Assembly: GCF_027352905.1 (NCBI RefSeq)
Contig: NZ_DAIEIF010000033.1
Coordinates: forward strand, 1-32,143
DNA: 32,143 nucleotides
Source of the DNA: Acidocella sp.
GTDB taxonomy: Bacteria; Pseudomonadota; Alphaproteobacteria; Acetobacterales; Acetobacteraceae
Direction: 5' to 3'
Shown here: positions 24,301 to 31,885 of the stretch, one piece after another
Numbering within the stretch: the stretch's first letter is position 1
Layout of the letters: every line of letters starts with the position of its first letter
Translations under genes and position numbers: made by a program
Notes under the pieces: generated by a model
Told to the model about the DNA's origin: nothing
What the model saw: only the letters and a program-made list of their open reading frames with translations
Database searches by the model: none

Positions 24301-25194
24301 ATGAACGCATCCAGCCCTCCCCGTCCGGCGCGAACCGCCTATCGCAGCGTCTTCATCTCGGACGTGCATCTGGGCACGCGGGGCTGCCGGGCGGAATTTC
24401 TCGCTGATTTTCTCCGCCAAACGTCCTGCCAGCATCTGTTCCTCGTCGGCGATATCATCGATGGCTGGCGCCTCAAGCGCTCCTGGTTCTGGGACCAGCA
24501 CCATGACGAGGCGCTGCGGCTGGTGCTGAAAGCCGCGCGAGGCGGCACCAGCGTGGTCTATGTCCCCGGCAATCACGACGAGATGCTGCGCAAATACATC
24601 ACCCCCGGCATGGAGGTCTGCGGCGTCAGGCTGCAAATGGAGGCGGAACACGTCACCGCCGACGGCAAGCGCCTGCTCATCACCCATGGCGACGGATTCG
24701 ACAGCGTGATCCGCCATGCCCGCGCCCTCGCTTTGCTGGGGGATTGGGCCTACACGGCGGCGCTGACGCTCAACCGCTATTTCAACATGGTCCGGCTCCG
24801 GCTCGGCTACTCCTACTGGTCGCTCTCCGCCTGGCTGAAATTGCAGGTGAAGGAGGCGGTGAAGGCGATCGACCGTTTCGAGGCGGCGCTGGCCGACGAC
24901 GCGAAGGCGCGCGGTTTCGATGGTGTGGTCTGCGGCCATATCCATCACGCCGAGATGCGGCAGGTCAATGGCGTGCTCTACCTCAACGATGGCGATTGGG
25001 TGGAAAGCTGCACCGCCCTGGTCGAGCATTTTGACGGCCGGCTGGAGCTGGTGGATTGGGTGGCGCGGCGCAAGCTCTCCATGCTCGCCCGGCCGGCGGC
25101 AAAACTCGCCCAAACCGCCGCCCTGCAAACCATGCGCGAATTCGGCTCCCCGCCAAGCCCGGCCCATTCCGTTGCTGTATCAGCCCGGGCCTGA
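24301..25194 (+). CDS. LpxH-like calcineurin-type phosphoesterase
   Basis: 297 residues. The metal-binding motifs of UDP-2,3-diacylglucosamine hydrolases appear in order: SDVHLG, VGDIIDGW, GNHDE, ITHGDGFD and GHIHHAEM. This fold removes UMP from UDP-2,3-diacylglucosamine in lipid A synthesis when it is true LpxH. It is longer than E. coli LpxH (about 240 residues), and many alphaproteobacteria use LpxI in the lpx cluster, so this may be a paralogue with another nucleotide-lipid substrate. The region around residue 150 (LALLGDWAYTAALTLNRYFN) is hydrophobic and may touch the membrane. It is followed by a GT4 gene, a pairing seen in other alphaproteobacteria. No ribosome site is obvious. Confidence 0.85.
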   Translation: MNASSPPRPARTAYRSVFISDVHLGTRGCRAEFLADFLRQTSCQHLFLVGDIIDGWRLKRSWFWDQHHDEALRLVLKAARGGTSVVYVPGNHDEMLRKYITPGMEVCGVRLQMEAEHVTADGKRLLITHGDGFDSVIRHARALALLGDWAYTAALTLNRYFNMVRLRLGYSYWSLSAWLKLQVKEAVKAIDRFEAALADDAKARGFDGVVCGHIHHAEMRQVNGVLYLNDGDWVESCTALVEHFDGRLELVDWVARRKLSMLARPAAKLAQTAALQTMREFGSPPSPAHSVAVSARA

Positions 25195-25228
25195 ACCGCT
25201 GACCGTCTTCCCCGGCCTCACCCGCGTC

Positions 25229-26233
25229 ATGATCGTCACCGACGCCTGGGAGCCCCAGGTGAATGGCGTGGTGCGTACCCTGCGCATAGTGAGCGCAGAG
25301 ATGCGCAAAGCGGGCAAAACAGTCGAGGTGGTGGGGCCGGATCGGTTCGCCACCGTGCCGCTGCCCTCCTATCCGGAGATCCGCCTGGCGCTGTTTCCGG
25401 GCGCCAAGCTGGCGCGGCTCATCGCGGCGTTCCAACCAGACGCCCTGCACATCGCCACCGAGGGGCCGCTCGGCATGGCGGCGCGGGCCTATGCGCGGCG
25501 GAACGGGCTGCGCTTCACCACCGCCTTCCACACCCGCTTTCCTGAATATGTCGAGGCGCGCATCCACATTCCCTCCCGCCTCACCTATGCCTGGCTGCGG
25601 CGCTTCCATGGCGCCGGGGCGGGGATGATGGTCGCCACGGCCTCGCTGCGCGATGAGCTGGCGGCGCGGGGATTCCGCAATATCCGCCCCTGGTCGCGCG
25701 GGGTGGACCTCGACGCCTTTCATCCCCAGCCGCGCGAGGATTGGCCGCTACCCCGCCCGATCTTCGCTTATGTCGGGCGGGTGGCGGTGGAGAAGAATCT
25801 TCGCGCCTTTCTCGAACTCGATCTGCCCGGATCCAAGCTGGTGGTGGGAGACGGGCCGCAGCGCAAACTCCTGGCGCGGGAATTCCCCGCCGCGCATTTC
25901 GCCGGGGCGCGCCACGGCGCGGCGCTGGCCGCCGCCTATGCCGGGGCGGATGTGTTCGTCTTTCCCTCCCGCACCGACACGTTCGGCCTCGTGATCCTGG
26001 AAGCGCTGGCCTCCGGCCTGCCGGTGGCCGCCTATCCGGTCACCGGCCCCAAGGATATTCTCGGCGAGGCGCCAGAGCCGGTGGGGGCGCTGGATGAGGA
26101 TTTGCGCGCGGCCTGCCTGAGGGCGCTGGAGGTGGATCGCGCCCGCTGCCGCCCCTATGCGGAACGGTTTTCCTGGCGCGCCTGCGCCGAGCGGTTCATG
26201 GATAATCTGGTGCCGGCGCGCGAGCCGGCCTGA
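25229..26233 (+). CDS. GT4 family glycosyltransferase
   Basis: 334 residues from the ATG at 25229. It begins MIVTDAWEPQVNGVVRTL, the glycine-rich N-terminal loop of family 4 transferases of the MgtA/PimB-like group, then has FHTRFPEYVEARIHIPSRLTY, WSRGVDLDAFHP, and the nucleotide-sugar motif SRTDTFGLVILEALASGLPVAAYPVTGP containing the E-x7-E. A TTG at 25172 in the same frame, inside the end of the LpxH-like gene, is an alternative start; neither has a good ribosome site. It is probably co-transcribed with the LpxH-like gene and may glycosylate a membrane lipid. Donor and acceptor are unknown. Confidence 0.9.
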   Translation: MIVTDAWEPQVNGVVRTLRIVSAEMRKAGKTVEVVGPDRFATVPLPSYPEIRLALFPGAKLARLIAAFQPDALHIATEGPLGMAARAYARRNGLRFTTAFHTRFPEYVEARIHIPSRLTYAWLRRFHGAGAGMMVATASLRDELAARGFRNIRPWSRGVDLDAFHPQPREDWPLPRPIFAYVGRVAVEKNLRAFLELDLPGSKLVVGDGPQRKLLAREFPAAHFAGARHGAALAAAYAGADVFVFPSRTDTFGLVILEALASGLPVAAYPVTGPKDILGEAPEPVGALDEDLRAACLRALEVDRARCRPYAERFSWRACAERFMDNLVPAREPA

Positions 26234-26254
26234 ATCGCCGGTCGAACCGCCTTC

Positions 26255-28060
26255 TTAAGCGTCCATCTTCAGCGCCGCGAGAAAGGCGCTTTGCGGGATT
26301 TCCACCTTGCCGAACTGGCGCATGCGCTTTTTGCCCTCCTTCTGCTTTTCGAGCAGCTTGCGCTTGCGGGTGATATCGCCACCATAGCATTTGGCGGTCA
26401 CATCCTTGGACAAGGCCGAGATCGTCTCACGGGCGATGACGCGGCCGCCGATCGCGGCCTGGATGGCGATCTTGAACAGCTGCTTGGGAATCAGCTCCTT
26501 GAGCTTGGCGCAGATCGCGCGGCCGCGCGTCTCCGCCTGGCTGCGATGGGCGATGAAGGAAAGCGCGTCCACCGGCTCGGAATTGACGAGGATGGAGATT
26601 TTCACCAGATCGGCCTCGGCGTAGCCATCCATCTGGTAATCGAAGCTGGCATAGCCCCGGCTGACCGATTTCAGCCGGTCGTAGAAATCGAACACCACCT
26701 CGTTGAGCGGCAGGCGGTATACCGCCATGGCGCGGTTGCCGACATAGGTGAGATCCACTTGCTGGCCGCGCCGCTCGGAGCAGAGGGTGAGGATGGCGCC
26801 CAGATATTCATCCGGCACCATGATCGTCGCCTTGATCCAGGGCTCCTCGATATGGCTGATCAACGAGCCGTCCGGCATATCCGCCGGGTTGTGCAGCTCC
26901 ACCATCTCCCCGTTGGTTTTGAAGATATGATAGACGACCGAGGGCGCGGTGGCGATCAGGTCGAGATCGAACTCGCGCGCCAGCCGCTCCTGGATGATTT
27001 CCAGATGCAACAGGCCGAGAAAGCCGCAGCGGAAGCCGAAACCGAGCGCCGCAGATGTTTCGGCCTCGTAATGGAAGCTGGCGTCGTTCAGCCGCAGCTT
27101 GGCGAGGCTGTCGCGCAATTTCTCGAAATCATCCGCGACCACGGGGTAGAGGCCGCACCAGACCACCGGAACCGATGGCTTGAAGCCAGGCAGCGGCGCC
27201 CGGGCCGGGCGGCGGTCATCGGTGATGGTATCACCCACCGAGCAATCCGCCACGGTTTTGATGGCGGCGGTGATGTAACCCATCTCCCCCGGGCCAAGCT
27301 CCTCCACCGGCCGCATTTTTGGGGTGAAGACGCCAAGCTGTTCCACCGGGTGCACCGCGCCGGTGGACATCATGCGGATCTTCTGGCCCTTTCTCAGCAC
27401 GCCATTCTTCACCCGCACCAGAATCACCACGCCGAGATACTGGTCGTACCAGCTATCCACCAGCAGGGCCTGCAATTCGGCCTGGGCATCACCCTTGGGC
27501 GGCGGCAGGCGGGTGACGAGCGCCTCCAGCACGCCCTCGATATTGAGGCCGGTCTTGGCTGAGATCTCCACCGCATCCGAGGCGTCGATGCCGATCACGT
27601 CCTCGATCTGCTGCTTCACCTTGGGCACGTCCGCGGCGGGAAGGTCGATCTTGTTCAGCACCGGCACGATCTCATGCCCGGCATCGATGGCCTGATAGAC
27701 ATTCGCCAAGGTTTGCGCCTCCACCCCCTGGCTCGCATCCACCACCAGCAGCGAGCCCTCGCACGCCGCCAATGAGCGGCTCACCTCATAGGCGAAATCA
27801 ACATGGCCGGGCGTGTCCATAAGGTTCAGCACATAGGTCTTGCCGTCCTTGGCCCGGTAATTCAGCCGCACGGTCTGGGCCTTGATGGTGATGCCCCGCT
27901 CCTTCTCGATCTCCATATTATCGAGCACCTGGTCGGTCATCTCCCGCGCCGAGAGACCGCCGCAATATTGGATCAGCCGGTCGGCCAGGGTGGATTTGCC
28001 ATGATCGATATGGGCGATGATGGAGAAATTGCGGATCAGTTCGAGCGGCGTGGCGGTCAT
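26255..28060 (-). CDS. lepA: Elongation factor 4 (LepA)
   Basis: 601 residues, normal length. The GTPase domain starts [23 protein letters not shown] (G1), with [17 protein letters not shown] (G3) and NKIDLP (G4). The second domain, the two alpha/beta domains and the LepA-specific C-terminal part with [26 protein letters not shown] follow in order. It is a ribosome-associated GTPase thought to remodel stalled or mis-translocated ribosomes, with roles in stress and initiation. It lies downstream of ribA and the L,D-transpeptidase-like gene on the same strand, with a 54-base gap. Confidence 0.99.
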   Translation of the reverse strand: MTATPLELIRNFSIIAHIDHGKSTLADRLIQYCGGLSAREMTDQVLDNMEIEKERGITIKAQTVRLNYRAKDGKTYVLNLMDTPGHVDFAYEVSRSLAACEGSLLVVDASQGVEAQTLANVYQAIDAGHEIVPVLNKIDLPAADVPKVKQQIEDVIGIDASDAVEISAKTGLNIEGVLEALVTRLPPPKGDAQAELQALLVDSWYDQYLGVVILVRVKNGVLRKGQKIRMMSTGAVHPVEQLGVFTPKMRPVEELGPGEMGYITAAIKTVADCSVGDTITDDRRPARAPLPGFKPSVPVVWCGLYPVVADDFEKLRDSLAKLRLNDASFHYEAETSAALGFGFRCGFLGLLHLEIIQERLAREFDLDLIATAPSVVYHIFKTNGEMVELHNPADMPDGSLISHIEEPWIKATIMVPDEYLGAILTLCSERRGQQVDLTYVGNRAMAVYRLPLNEVVFDFYDRLKSVSRGYASFDYQMDGYAEADLVKISILVNSEPVDALSFIAHRSQAETRGRAICAKLKELIPKQLFKIAIQAAIGGRVIARETISALSKDVTAKCYGGDITRKRKLLEKQKEGKKRMRQFGKVEIPQSAFLAALKMDA

Positions 28061-28114
28061 GGCGGGTCTTTACGGCAAATCAGGTGGGCGTGTCATCGGG
28101 CTAGGCGCGGCGGC

Positions 28115-28609
28115 TTAGGGCGCCTCCACCCGGATGGCGCTCAGCCCCGCCGCCAGGGCAGCCAGAAGATCGGGCCGGGAGAGCGCGATGCATCCCGCCG
28201 TCGGCGCGTAATCCGGCGTGGCGAGATGGAGAAAGATCGCAGAGCCGCGCCCGGGCGTCACCGGCTCCAAATTCCAATCCAATATTCCAATGATATCGTA
28301 AACCCCATCCTCCCGCCACAACGCCTCATGGCGGGCGGCGCAGGGCAGACGCACGGCGCGGTTATAAGCGGCGTCAGCGGCATCGTCGCACCAACCATCA
28401 CGGGGGCTGATCGGCTCCAGCGGCACGGCACAGCGGGGCGGGGCCAGGCGGTCGGCCCGGTAGAGTACCCGCACCAGGCGCAGCAGGCCGGCGGGAGTCG
28501 CGCCATCGCCCTCACGCTTGGCGGCGGTGACGCCGCCGCGCCCATGCGCGGCGCGCAAGCCAAGCCCGGCGCCACGCAGCGCGCCCTGCCGCAGGATGAA
28601 TTCAACCAA
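28115..28609 (-). CDS. L,D-transpeptidase-like (YkuD) protein
   Basis: 164 residues. The pattern KREGDGATPAGLLRL (residues 31-45) and AIFLHLATPDYAPTAGCIALSRPDL, with H128 and catalytic C140, is that of YkuD-family L,D-transpeptidases. Typical members cross-link peptidoglycan at D-Ala/meso-DAP or attach lipoproteins. It is short and has no signal peptide or membrane helix that I can see, so its location is uncertain. The start is TTG at 28609, which overlaps the ribA stop by eight bases and lacks a ribosome site; translational coupling is the likely route. Another start farther in would remove part of the domain. Confidence 0.85.
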   Translation of the reverse strand: MVEFILRQGALRGAGLGLRAAHGRGGVTAAKREGDGATPAGLLRLVRVLYRADRLAPPRCAVPLEPISPRDGWCDDAADAAYNRAVRLPCAARHEALWREDGVYDIIGILDWNLEPVTPGRGSAIFLHLATPDYAPTAGCIALSRPDLLAALAAGLSAIRVEAP

Positions 28610-29726
28610 GGAGATGGCCGAAGCGCCGGGCCTTCGTCTCCAGATAAGCGTCGTTCACCCCGTTCGGCGCGAATTCGTGCGGCACCCGCTCGACGATCTC
28701 GATTCCGCAGGCGCGCAGGGAGTCCACCTTCTCGGGGTTGTTGGTGAGCAGCCTGGCCTTGCTGATCCCCAGCGCGGCCAGCATGGCGGCGGCGATGTGG
28801 AAATTGCGCTCATCCGCGTGCCAGCCCAGCGCCCGGTTGGCATCCAGCGTGTCCAGCCCGGCATCCTGCAGCGTATAGGCGCGCAGCTTGTTGATGAGGC
28901 CGATGCCCCGTCCCTCCTGCGCGAGATAGAGGACCGCGCCATGGCCCTCCCGCCCCATGCGGGCGATCGCCCCTTGCAATTGCGGCCCGCAATCGCAGCG
29001 CAGGCTGCCGAGAAGATCACCGGTGAAACACTCGGAATGGAGCCGCACCAGCGGCGCCTCCTGCCGTTCCGGCTCGCCCACCAAAATCGCCATATGCTCG
29101 ATGCCCTGGTCGAGGGCGCGGAAGGCGACCAGCCGGGCGTCGCGCGCCGCGTCCAACGGCACCGCCACCTCCGCGACCTTTGTCAAGGTCGAGGCCAGCT
29201 CGAGCGGATAGGCCAGCAGATCGGCGGCGGGAACAGTGAGCAGATCCGCCCCTTCCCGCCGGCTGGCCCAGCCGGGGCGCACCGGTGCGGCCACCATGGC
29301 GGGGAGCAGCCGCGCCAGCTTGGCCAAGGCGAGCGCGGCCGGCGCCTCCTCCGGGGCTTCGGTCATGGTGAAACTGGGAAGGATCTGCTCCATCGTCGGG
29401 TCGGCAGCGCGTTTCAGCGTCGCCGCGTCGATCAGCGGGCGCGCCAGGCTGAGCGCTATGGCGGGGGCGGTCTCCGGCACGTCGTGTTGCAGCACCGCCG
29501 CCGCGCGGGAAGGCGCCAGCAGCAGCGCCGCGGCACCCTGGGACAGCAAATCGATCAGGCGCAGCCCCTCCGCCCCCACCGTCTCGGCAGGGGCGATGAT
29601 CAGCGGTTTGCGTGCCGCCAGAACCACCGGCACGCCCCGCCGGGCGTCGGCGATGGCGCGGTGCACGGCCCGCGTGCGGGGCGTCCCGAGCGGGTTTTGC
29701 AACAAGGGAGAGGCAGGCATCGGCAT
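28602..29726 (-). CDS. ribA: GTP cyclohydrolase II (RibA) with a degenerate RibB-like N-terminal domain
   Basis: 374 residues from the ATG at 29726; an ATG six bases inside (29720) has a better-spaced AGGG. Residues about 200-374 are GTP cyclohydrolase II: the zinc site C233, C244, C246 in SECFTGDLLGSLRCDCGPQL, then EGRGIGLINKLRAYTLQDAG. It opens GTP to the pyrimidine precursor of riboflavin. Residues 15-195 resemble 3,4-DHBP synthase (RibB) in general order (RAVHRAIADARRGVPVVLA), but the EDREnEGD catalytic motif is absent and only IIAPAETVGAEGL stands there, so this half probably has no DHBP activity. The genes next to it are an L,D-transpeptidase and lepA. No FMN riboswitch is recognisable. 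Confidence 0.92.
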   Translation of the reverse strand: MPMPASPLLQNPLGTPRTRAVHRAIADARRGVPVVLAARKPLIIAPAETVGAEGLRLIDLLSQGAAALLLAPSRAAAVLQHDVPETAPAIALSLARPLIDAATLKRAADPTMEQILPSFTMTEAPEEAPAALALAKLARLLPAMVAAPVRPGWASRREGADLLTVPAADLLAYPLELASTLTKVAEVAVPLDAARDARLVAFRALDQGIEHMAILVGEPERQEAPLVRLHSECFTGDLLGSLRCDCGPQLQGAIARMGREGHGAVLYLAQEGRGIGLINKLRAYTLQDAGLDTLDANRALGWHADERNFHIAAAMLAALGISKARLLTNNPEKVDSLRACGIEIVERVPHEFAPNGVNDAYLETKARRFGHLLG

Positions 29727-29750
29727 GCCCTGTAAATAGTGAGAGCGGCG

Positions 29751-29789
29751 GCCTCTGGCCAGAGAGGCTGACACCGGGGCTGAACCCCG
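29751..29789. other. Two short hairpins in the ribA/response-regulator divergent region
   Basis: GCCTCT (29751-29756) pairs with AGAGGC (29763-29768) around a 6-base loop, and CGGGG (29775-29779) pairs with CCCCG (29785-29789) around a 5-base loop. Both sit in the 93-base gap between the start of ribA and the start of the response regulator, and could be part of a leader or operator. The FMN riboswitch core is not present. No promoter stands out in this gap. Confidence 0.25.
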
Positions 29790-29819
29790 CTAGGTTCACG
29801 CGGCTGTGAGGAGGCAGGG

Positions 29820-30506
29820 ATGGTGGAGCCGCGCGCGGTACTGGTGGTGGATGACGACGCCGCGCTGCGCGGCGCGCTGGCCGAGCAGCTGCGCGTGAAT
29901 GGGGAATTCGCGCCCGAGGAAGCCGCCTCGCTAGCGGAGGCGCGGGCCCGGCTGCATGGCGGCGGCCATTATGACGCCCTGCTGCTGGACGCGGAATTGC
30001 CGGATGGCGACGGGCGGGATTTCTGCCGCGCCTTGCGCGAGCAGGGGGTGCGGGAACCCATCATCATCCTCACCGCCTCCACCGAGGAGGCGGATATGGT
30101 GCGCGGCCTCGAGGCCGGCGCCAATGATTGTCTCACCAAACCATTCCGGCTCAACGAGCTTCTGGCCCGGCTGCGGGCGCATCTGCGCAGCTTCGCCCGC
30201 GCGGAGGAGGCGGAGACAGGCCTCGGCCCCTTCCGCTTCCGCCCCGGCGCGCGCCAGCTCATCGACCCGCAGGGGGCCAAGATCCGCCTCACCGACAAGG
30301 AGACGGCGATTTTGCGCTACCTGCAACGCGCCGCCAAAGTAGTGACCCGGCAGGAATTGCTAGGCGCGGTCTGGGGTTACAACCAAGCCGTGACCACCCA
30401 TACGCTGGAAACGCATGTCTACCGCTTGCGGCGGAAGATCGAGGCGGAGCCGCAAAACGCCCGCCTGCTGGTCACGGTGAACGGAGGCTACCGGCTCAAC
30501 GCCTGA
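29820..30506 (+). CDS. OmpR-family response regulator, CenR-like
   Basis: 228 residues. Receiver domain at residues 5-120: acidic pair D11/D12, phospho-acceptor D57 in LLLDAELPDGDG, T85 and K107 in LTKPFR. A winged-helix DNA-binding domain follows (about 130-228) with LTDKETAILRYLQRAAKVVTRQELL and WGYNQAVTTHTLETHVYRLRRKIE. This combination resembles CenR of Caulobacter and related alphaproteobacteria, an essential regulator of the cell envelope. The start has GAGGAGG five bases upstream. No histidine kinase is adjacent, as is usual for CenR. Its targets are not known; neighbouring envelope genes are only suggestive. Confidence 0.9.
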   Translation: MVEPRAVLVVDDDAALRGALAEQLRVNGEFAPEEAASLAEARARLHGGGHYDALLLDAELPDGDGRDFCRALREQGVREPIIILTASTEEADMVRGLEAGANDCLTKPFRLNELLARLRAHLRSFARAEEAETGLGPFRFRPGARQLIDPQGAKIRLTDKETAILRYLQRAAKVVTRQELLGAVWGYNQAVTTHTLETHVYRLRRKIEAEPQNARLLVTVNGGYRLNA

Positions 30507-30517
30507 CCGCCACGCCC

Positions 30518-30976
30518 TCACTCATCCCGCGCCATGGCCCGGATGATATCGGCGCGGCTGACGATGCCAACCAGCTTGCCATCCTTCAATACCGGCACCC
30601 GCTTGATTTTATGCCGCGCCAGCAGATCGACGATATCGCTCACCGGCGTCTCGGGCGTCACGGAGATCACCTCGCGCGTCATGAGATCCGCCGCCGTGCG
30701 GCTCTGATGCTTGAGATAATTAGTGAATTGGGGCGCCAGGGCCTCGCCTTCGGCCAGCATTTCCAGCCACCAGGCGCGGCGCGTCGCCTCCTGGGTGCCG
30801 AGCGGGCGCATCAAATCCTCCTCACTCACCATGCCGAGCAAATGACCCGCCGCATCAACCACCGGCGCGGCGCTGATCTGATGCTCGGCCAGGGCGGCGG
30901 CGATGCGCTGGACGCTGTCCCCCGGGTGAAGCACCACGAGATTGGTTGTCATGATATCGGCGGCGGATTGTTTCAT
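30518..30976 (-). CDS. Tandem CBS-domain protein
   Basis: 152 residues made of two CBS domains, the first about 1-60 (ADIMTTNLVVLHPGDSVQRIAAALAEHQISAAPVVDAAGHLLGMVSEEDLM) and the second about 92-150 (ADLMTREVISVTPETPVSDIVDLLARHKIKRVPVLKDGKLVGIVSRADII). Such stand-alone CBS pairs bind AMP, ATP or related nucleotides and modulate partners. A ribosome site AGAGGG is close to the ATG. An exact FNR-type box is centred 65 bases before the ATG, and the gene lies 92 bases after the cytochrome c gene. Its partner protein is not evident. Confidence 0.93.
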   Translation of the reverse strand: MKQSAADIMTTNLVVLHPGDSVQRIAAALAEHQISAAPVVDAAGHLLGMVSEEDLMRPLGTQEATRRAWWLEMLAEGEALAPQFTNYLKHQSRTAADLMTREVISVTPETPVSDIVDLLARHKIKRVPVLKDGKLVGIVSRADIIRAMARDE

Positions 30977-31034
30977 GTCCCTCTGGCCTTGGCGTTGTCA
31001 CTCGGCTCTTTGGCAGGGCGGGGCAGCTCTCGCT

Positions 31035-31048
31035 TTGATCATCATCAA
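31035..31048 (-). promoter_or_regulatory. FNR/FixK-type binding site (anaerobox)
   Basis: TTGATGATGATCAA on the minus strand, reading TTGATCATCATCAA on the plus strand, matches the FNR consensus TTGAT-N4-ATCAA exactly at all ten specified bases. It lies in the only gap between the cytochrome c gene (which ends at 31069) and the CBS gene (which starts at 30976), centred 65 bases from the CBS ATG. That places it correctly for activation of a start site near 31000. The regulator itself is not in the window. Confidence 0.7.
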
Positions 31049-31068
31049 TGCGCCCGCCGCAGTCATCC

Positions 31069-31470
31069 TCACGTGCCCGGCGGGGTGAGGCTGGCGGTGC
31101 TGCTCCTCGCCTGGTCATAGGCCAGCGGCGCGCCACCCGGCGGATAACCGTTCTTTTGCAGGATATAGGCCATCAGATCCTCATACTGGGTGTGGGTGAG
31201 GCCCCCCGGCTGGGTCGCGGGCATCTGGGTAGAGAGGATATTGAAGACCGCGCCCAGCGTCTGGCCCTGGGAGGTGAAGGCTGACCCCGCCAAAGCGGGG
31301 CCGGCCCCACCCTCCAAATTCGCTCCATGGCACATGGCGCATTGCTGGGTGTAGAGGCTGGCCCCCGCTCCAGCCTGGGCGGCGGTGTAACTGGGGGGCG
31401 CGGCCATGGCGCAACCCGCGGAAAGCAATGCGCCGAGGGCGGCCCACCCCGCCCGGTGAATTATACGCAT
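31069..31470 (-). CDS. Small secreted c-type cytochrome
   Basis: 133 residues. The signal peptide is MRIIHRAGWAALGALLSAGCAMA; a cleavage after AMA fits, though C20 leaves lipidation possible. One haem site CAMCH (C44, C47, H48) and a likely axial Met83 in TQMPATQPGGLTH define a class I monohaem cytochrome c. GAGGAG lies eight bases before the ATG. It follows the aldehyde dehydrogenase and DUF779 genes on the same strand, so an electron-transfer role in alcohol or aldehyde oxidation is a reasonable guess, but no quinoprotein dehydrogenase is seen in the window. Confidence 0.9.
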   Translation of the reverse strand: MRIIHRAGWAALGALLSAGCAMAAPPSYTAAQAGAGASLYTQQCAMCHGANLEGGAGPALAGSAFTSQGQTLGAVFNILSTQMPATQPGGLTHTQYEDLMAYILQKNGYPPGGAPLAYDQARSSTASLTPPGT

Positions 31471-31513
31471 CCGTTATTCTCCTCAGCCCACCGGAAGGGC
31501 AGGCGGCTGGATA

Positions 31514-31885
31514 TTACGCGACAAGCGCGAGCGCCGCCAACTCCGTTTCGGTGAATATGCGTGAGCGGGTGAGAAAGCGCGAGCCGGTCCCATTTTCCAG
31601 GGAAAACATGCCGCCCATGCCCGGCACCACGTCGATGATGAGCTGGGTGGCGCGCCAATATTCGAATTGGGAGCGGCTGATGAAGAATTCCGCTCCGCCG
31701 ATCTCGCCCAGCTTCACGTCATCCGGCGCCACCAGATACTCGCCCACCGGGTAGCACATGGGGGAGGACCCGTCGCAGCACCCGCCCGACTGGTGAAACA
31801 GCACTGGCCCATGCGTCTCGCGCAGCCGGGCGATGAGATCCAGCGCGGCTTGGGTGGCCATAACCCGGGCCGGCGTCTCGCTCAT
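31514..31885 (-). CDS. DUF779 family protein linked to aldehyde dehydrogenase
   Basis: 123 residues. The invariant block LFHQSGGCCDGSSPMCYP (residues 29-46), with H31, C36, C37 and C44, identifies DUF779 (PF05610). Its function is unknown; it is almost always next to an aldehyde dehydrogenase gene, as here, where its ATG shares one base with the dehydrogenase stop. The Cys/His cluster suggests metal binding or a thiol role, perhaps in enzyme maturation or protection of the aldehyde site. The tail GRIFTETELAALAL-like end is also characteristic. It is followed by the cytochrome c gene after 43 bases. Confidence 0.93.
   Translation of the reverse strand: MSETPARVMATQAALDLIARLRETHGPVLFHQSGGCCDGSSPMCYPVGEYLVAPDDVKLGEIGGAEFFISRSQFEYWRATQLIIDVVPGMGGMFSLENGTGSRFLTRSRIFTETELAALALVA

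Noticed and set aside
29727-29819. FMN riboswitch before ribA
   Set aside because: The gap has two small hairpins but none of the conserved core segments of the FMN element.
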